Shown: positions 61,257 to 64,000 of the stretch, piece after piece | Numbering within the stretch: the first letter of the stretch is position 1 | How the letters are laid out: each line of letters opens with the position of its first letter | DNA from: Alloboseaceae bacterium BT-24-1 | GTDB lineage: Bacteria; Pseudomonadota; Alphaproteobacteria; Rhizobiales; Beijerinckiaceae | Direction: 5' to 3' | NCBI GenBank assembly: GCA_025846845.1 | Contig: JAOYTL010000009.1 | Span: forward strand, 62,001 to 126,000 | DNA: 64,000 bases | The notes under the pieces: generated by a model | Seen by the model: only the letters and a program-made list of their open reading frames with translations | Databases searched by the model: none | Told to the model about the DNA's origin: nothing | Made by a program: the position numbers and the translations under genes

Positions 61257-62774
61257 ATGACGCTCGAATTGACTGGTCGGCACCTGATCGCCGGCGAGTG
61301 GACGGAGTCGGAGACCACCTTCCGGTCCATGCCGATCGACGGCGGAGGCCGCGTCTTCTTCGCCGGCACGCCGGAACTGGTCGACGCCGCCGCGAGCGCA
61401 GCTGAGGAGGCCTTCTGGTCCTATGGCTATTCGGCGCGTGAGGAACGAGCGAGCTTTCTCGAAGCCATTGCCGAGGAGATCGAGCGCCGCGGCGCAGAGA
61501 TCACCGAAATCGGCGCGCAGGAAACCGGTCTGCCGACGGCCAGGCTCGAAGGCGAGCGCGGCCGCACCACCGGACAGCTGAGGCTCTTCGCCAGCCACAT
61601 CCGCGACGGAGCCTATCTCGACCGCCGTCATGACCTCGCCCTGCCCGGTCGTCAGCCGGTGCCGCGGCCCGATCTGCGCATGCTGCAGCGGCCGATCGGT
61701 CCCGTCGCCGTTTTCGGCGCCTCCAATTTCCCGCTCGCCTTCTCGACGGCAGGCGGCGACACCGCCGCCGCTCTGGCAGCCGGCTGCTCGGTCATCGTCA
61801 AGGGTCACGGCGCTCACCCGGGAACCGGCGAGATCGTCGCCCAGGCGATTGCCGCCGCCATCTCCCGGCACGGCCTCCATCCCGGCGTCTTCTCGCTAGT
61901 CCAGGGCGGCAAGCGCGACGTTGGCGAAGCGCTCGTGACCCATCCGCTGATCAAGGCCGTCGGCTTCACTGGCTCGCTCGCCGGCGGCCGCGCGCTCTTC
62001 GATCTCTGCGCGAGGCGTCCCGAACCGATCCCGTTCTTCGGTGAGCTCGGCTCGGTCAATCCGATGTTCCTGTTGCCGGAGGCCGTGAGAGCGCGCGGCG
62101 TGGCGATCGGAAAGGGCTGGGCAGCCTCCCTGACGATGGGTGCGGGCCAGTTCTGCACCAATCCCGGCGTCGCCTTCCTCGTCGACGGCCCCGAGGCGGA
62201 CGCCTTGATCGGGGCTACCGCCGATGCGCTGCGGACCATTGGCAGGCAAGCGATGCTGACCGACGGCATCGCCGCAGCCTACCGGGATGGAGTCTGCCGC
62301 GTCGGCGCCGCGGCGGGCGTCAAGGAATTGCTTGGCTCGTCCTGCGAGACGCGCCATGCCGCGCCCTGTCTGCTCGAGACCACCGGCGAGGTCTGGCAGT
62401 GCGAGCATGCGATCGGCGAAGAAGTCTTCGGCCCTCTCGGGATCGTCGTCAGGCTACGCGACCTTGCGGAAATGGAGAGCATCGCCCAAGGCTTCGCTGG
62501 TCAGCTGACCGCGACCCTGCACATGGAGGCCGGCGACATGGCGACAGCGCGACATTTTCTGCGAATCCTCGAGCGAAAGGCCGGCCGCATCCTCGCCAAC
62601 GGCTTCCCAACGGGTGTCGAGGTCTGCGACGCGATGGTGCATGGCGGCCCCTATCCGGCCTCGACCAATTTCGGTGCGACGTCGGTCGGAACGCTCTCGA
62701 TCCGCCGCTTCCTGCGCCCGGTCTGTTATCAGGGTCTGCCGAACGAGATCCTGCCAGCCGATATCGCCGACTGA
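61257..62774 (+). CDS. 2-oxoglutarate semialdehyde dehydrogenase (ALDH)
   Basis: 505 aa. The nucleophile is Cys300 (GAGQFCTNPG) and the general base Glu263 (FFGELGSVNP). VAVFGASNFPLAFSTAGGDT and AAALAAGCSVIVKGHGAHPG are diagnostic of the KGSADH branch of NADP+ aldehyde dehydrogenases, which makes 2-oxoglutarate from its semialdehyde, the last step of oxidative aldarate and pentonate routes. It links the cluster to the TCA cycle. Confidence 0.92.
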   Translation: MTLELTGRHLIAGEWTESETTFRSMPIDGGGRVFFAGTPELVDAAASAAEEAFWSYGYSAREERASFLEAIAEEIERRGAEITEIGAQETGLPTARLEGERGRTTGQLRLFASHIRDGAYLDRRHDLALPGRQPVPRPDLRMLQRPIGPVAVFGASNFPLAFSTAGGDTAAALAAGCSVIVKGHGAHPGTGEIVAQAIAAAISRHGLHPGVFSLVQGGKRDVGEALVTHPLIKAVGFTGSLAGGRALFDLCARRPEPIPFFGELGSVNPMFLLPEAVRARGVAIGKGWAASLTMGAGQFCTNPGVAFLVDGPEADALIGATADALRTIGRQAMLTDGIAAAYRDGVCRVGAAAGVKELLGSSCETRHAAPCLLETTGEVWQCEHAIGEEVFGPLGIVVRLRDLAEMESIAQGFAGQLTATLHMEAGDMATARHFLRILERKAGRILANGFPTGVEVCDAMVHGGPYPASTNFGATSVGTLSIRRFLRPVCYQGLPNEILPADIAD

Positions 62775-62910
62775 CCTCCCGACACGCTCCCGGGCGAAGC
62801 AACTGCACCGCCTGCCCTCGCAGAGGTTGACGCGCAGACCCACATACTGGAGTTGAAAGGTGTATTGTGCGGCCGAGCTCGCCATTCCGGCTCACATGAT
62901 GGTCTGCCGA

Positions 62911-64000
62911 TGTCAAATCCACCGATTGCGACGAAGACGTGGGACCCGGAAGCTGCGCTCACCCGGCAGAGCGTCCCGGGCACCCAGCTCATCGGCAAGG
63001 CTTTCCGCCTCATCGATCTGATCGGCGAAGCGCCGGGCCTCGTCAGCGCAACAGAGCTCTCCGCCGCCACCGGTTGGCCGAAAGCCACGCTCTACCGCAT
63101 CCTCGCCGCCGTCATCGCCCAGGGCTTCATCCGCTTCGACCCTGTCGCGCAGGGATACACACTCGGCTATCGCCTGCTCGAGCTGGCGCAGAACGTCTGG
63201 ACAGCGCCCGATCTCGCTGCCGTCGCCAGCATCGAGCTGCAACGCCTGCGCGACATGACGGGAGAAACCGCCTATCTCGCCGTGCCCCATGACGGCGCCG
63301 TGCTCGCGCTGGGCAAATTCGAGAGTCCTCATGACGTGCGCTCGGCCGCCAGACTTGGCATCCGCAAGCCGCTGCACTGCACCAGCCAGGGCAAGGCGAT
63401 CCTCGCCTTCTTGCCGGAGGAGGTGGTGGACGGTTTGCTCGCCCGCGCCCCGCTCGAGCGCTTCACGCCGCAGACCATCACCGATCCAGACTACCTGAAG
63501 GCGCAACTGCGCATCGTCCGCTCGCGCGGCTATGCGGTCGAGGACCAGGAGATCCTGGCCGGGAACCGCTGCGTCGGCGCGCCGGTCCTCGACGCGGCGG
63601 GCCGGCCCGTCGCAGCCATCAGCGTCGCAGGCCCAACCTACAGACTGACGAAGGAGCGCGTCGAGCAGCTCGGACCAGAAATCGCCCTGGCCGCGCGCAA
63701 TATAGGCCTCGCTTTGCGCAGCATGCCGATGAAGCCGGCCTTGCCGAAGACCGCGTCGCAGGCCCATCCGACCCAGGCACAACCCGCCTTCTACGGTGCC
63801 CATCCGATCTGGGACGAACCGCATACACGCCTGCTCTGGGCGGATCGCCTCGCGCCTTGCCTGTACATGACCGGCGGACACAGGACGGCTCCCTTCCGCC
63901 CCGAACCACCCGAACCGATCGATGGCGTCGCGCTCGGCCGCGGCGGCGAAGCGCTGCTGGTGATGGGCACACGCCTCGTCACGATCGGTGAGCACGAACG
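62911..64000 (+). CDS. IclR-family regulator fused to an SMP-30/gluconolactonase-like domain, cut by the window end
   Basis: The frame is open from ATG 62911 to the last base (363 codons so far). Residues ~25-90 are the IclR winged HTH (IGKAFRLIDLIGEAPGLVSA, TGWPKATLYRILAAV). Residues ~95-270 are the IclR effector domain (LHCTSQGKAILAFLP, GYAVEDQEILAGNRCVGAPV). After a Pro/Thr linker, QPAFYGAHPIWDEPHTRLLW and VALGRGGEALLVMGTRLVT begin a beta-propeller of the SMP-30/gluconolactonase/LRE type. A regulator joined to a lactone-hydrolysing fold would couple sensing and lactonase activity for the aldarolactone of this pathway. Confidence 0.88.

Noticed and set aside
60723..61880. 385-codon open frame on the minus strand
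   Set aside because: Antisense to the SnoaL-like, YCII and dehydrogenase genes; no recognisable domain.
62913..63995. 360-codon open frame on the minus strand
   Set aside because: Antisense to the IclR fusion gene, which has clear HTH and effector motifs.

Overview
The window looks like an alphaproteobacterial chromosome, most likely from the Hyphomicrobiales (Rhizobiales). The support is high GC with C/G-ending codons, a MucR/Ros regulator, a RIME-like intergenic mosaic repeat (about 57.76-57.86 kb), IclR and FadR-type regulators, and a sugar-acid pathway ending in a 2-oxoglutarate-semialdehyde dehydrogenase. The genus cannot be settled by eye.

Layout. 0-1.3 kb: a HAD hydrolase (cut by the window start) overlapping a metallophosphoesterase. 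1.6-20.4 kb: an island of peptidase and cell-wall effectors. It holds a giant amidase/glucosaminidase/ankyrin protein, a subtilase with a decayed partner, two CHAT proteases on the minus strand and, divergent from them, a caspase-alpha/beta hydrolase fusion, a caspase-STAND NTPase and a membrane-anchored beta-propeller protein. The last two look like halves of one ancestral gene split by about 300 bp. Relics of UvrD, IS21 (istB) and IS3 elements sit in and beside the island. 21.4-31.5 kb: four tightly overlapping genes (Clp-type AAA+ ATPase; radical-SAM-like Fe-S protein; 2084-aa zinc-ribbon/kinase-like/SF1 helicase/PD-(D/E)xK protein; coiled-coil protein). This is a strong candidate for a little-described defence system. 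31.8-41.5 kb: mobile-element genes (winged-helix Pro-rich protein, iteron-like 20-bp repeats, MobA/MobL relaxase, DUF5710-like protein, VapBC pair) surrounding a second candidate defence operon (HEPN-like, membrane protein, small acidic protein, HEPN-like, OLD-family ATPase-nuclease). 41.5-46.5 kb: a gene-poor graveyard with a frameshifted nuclease, a MITE-like element, a 148-bp tandem satellite, large palindromes, and truncated DUF2958, MazE and metallophosphoesterase genes. 46.6-50.9 kb: serine recombinase, Fic protein and HipBA. 51.5-52.9 kb: housekeeping-like cold-shock protein, MucR and HU. 53.1-64 kb: an IS30 remnant that truncated an aldose 1-epimerase, followed by a sugar-acid catabolic and transport cluster.

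How the genes work together. The caspase, CHAT, subtilase and STAND genes resemble the NTP-dependent conflict systems with peptidase effectors described by comparative genomics: sensing by STAND/propeller modules and execution by proteolysis. In the 21-31 kb operon a remodelling ATPase and an Fe-S enzyme are translationally coupled to a nucleic-acid sensor/effector. The right end fits oxidation of a hexuronate to an aldaric acid (uronate-dehydrogenase-like enzyme, enolase-superfamily enzyme, SMP-30-like lactonase domain, RraA-like aldolase) and then to 2-oxoglutarate through its semialdehyde. It has an ABC importer and FadR- and IclR-type control.
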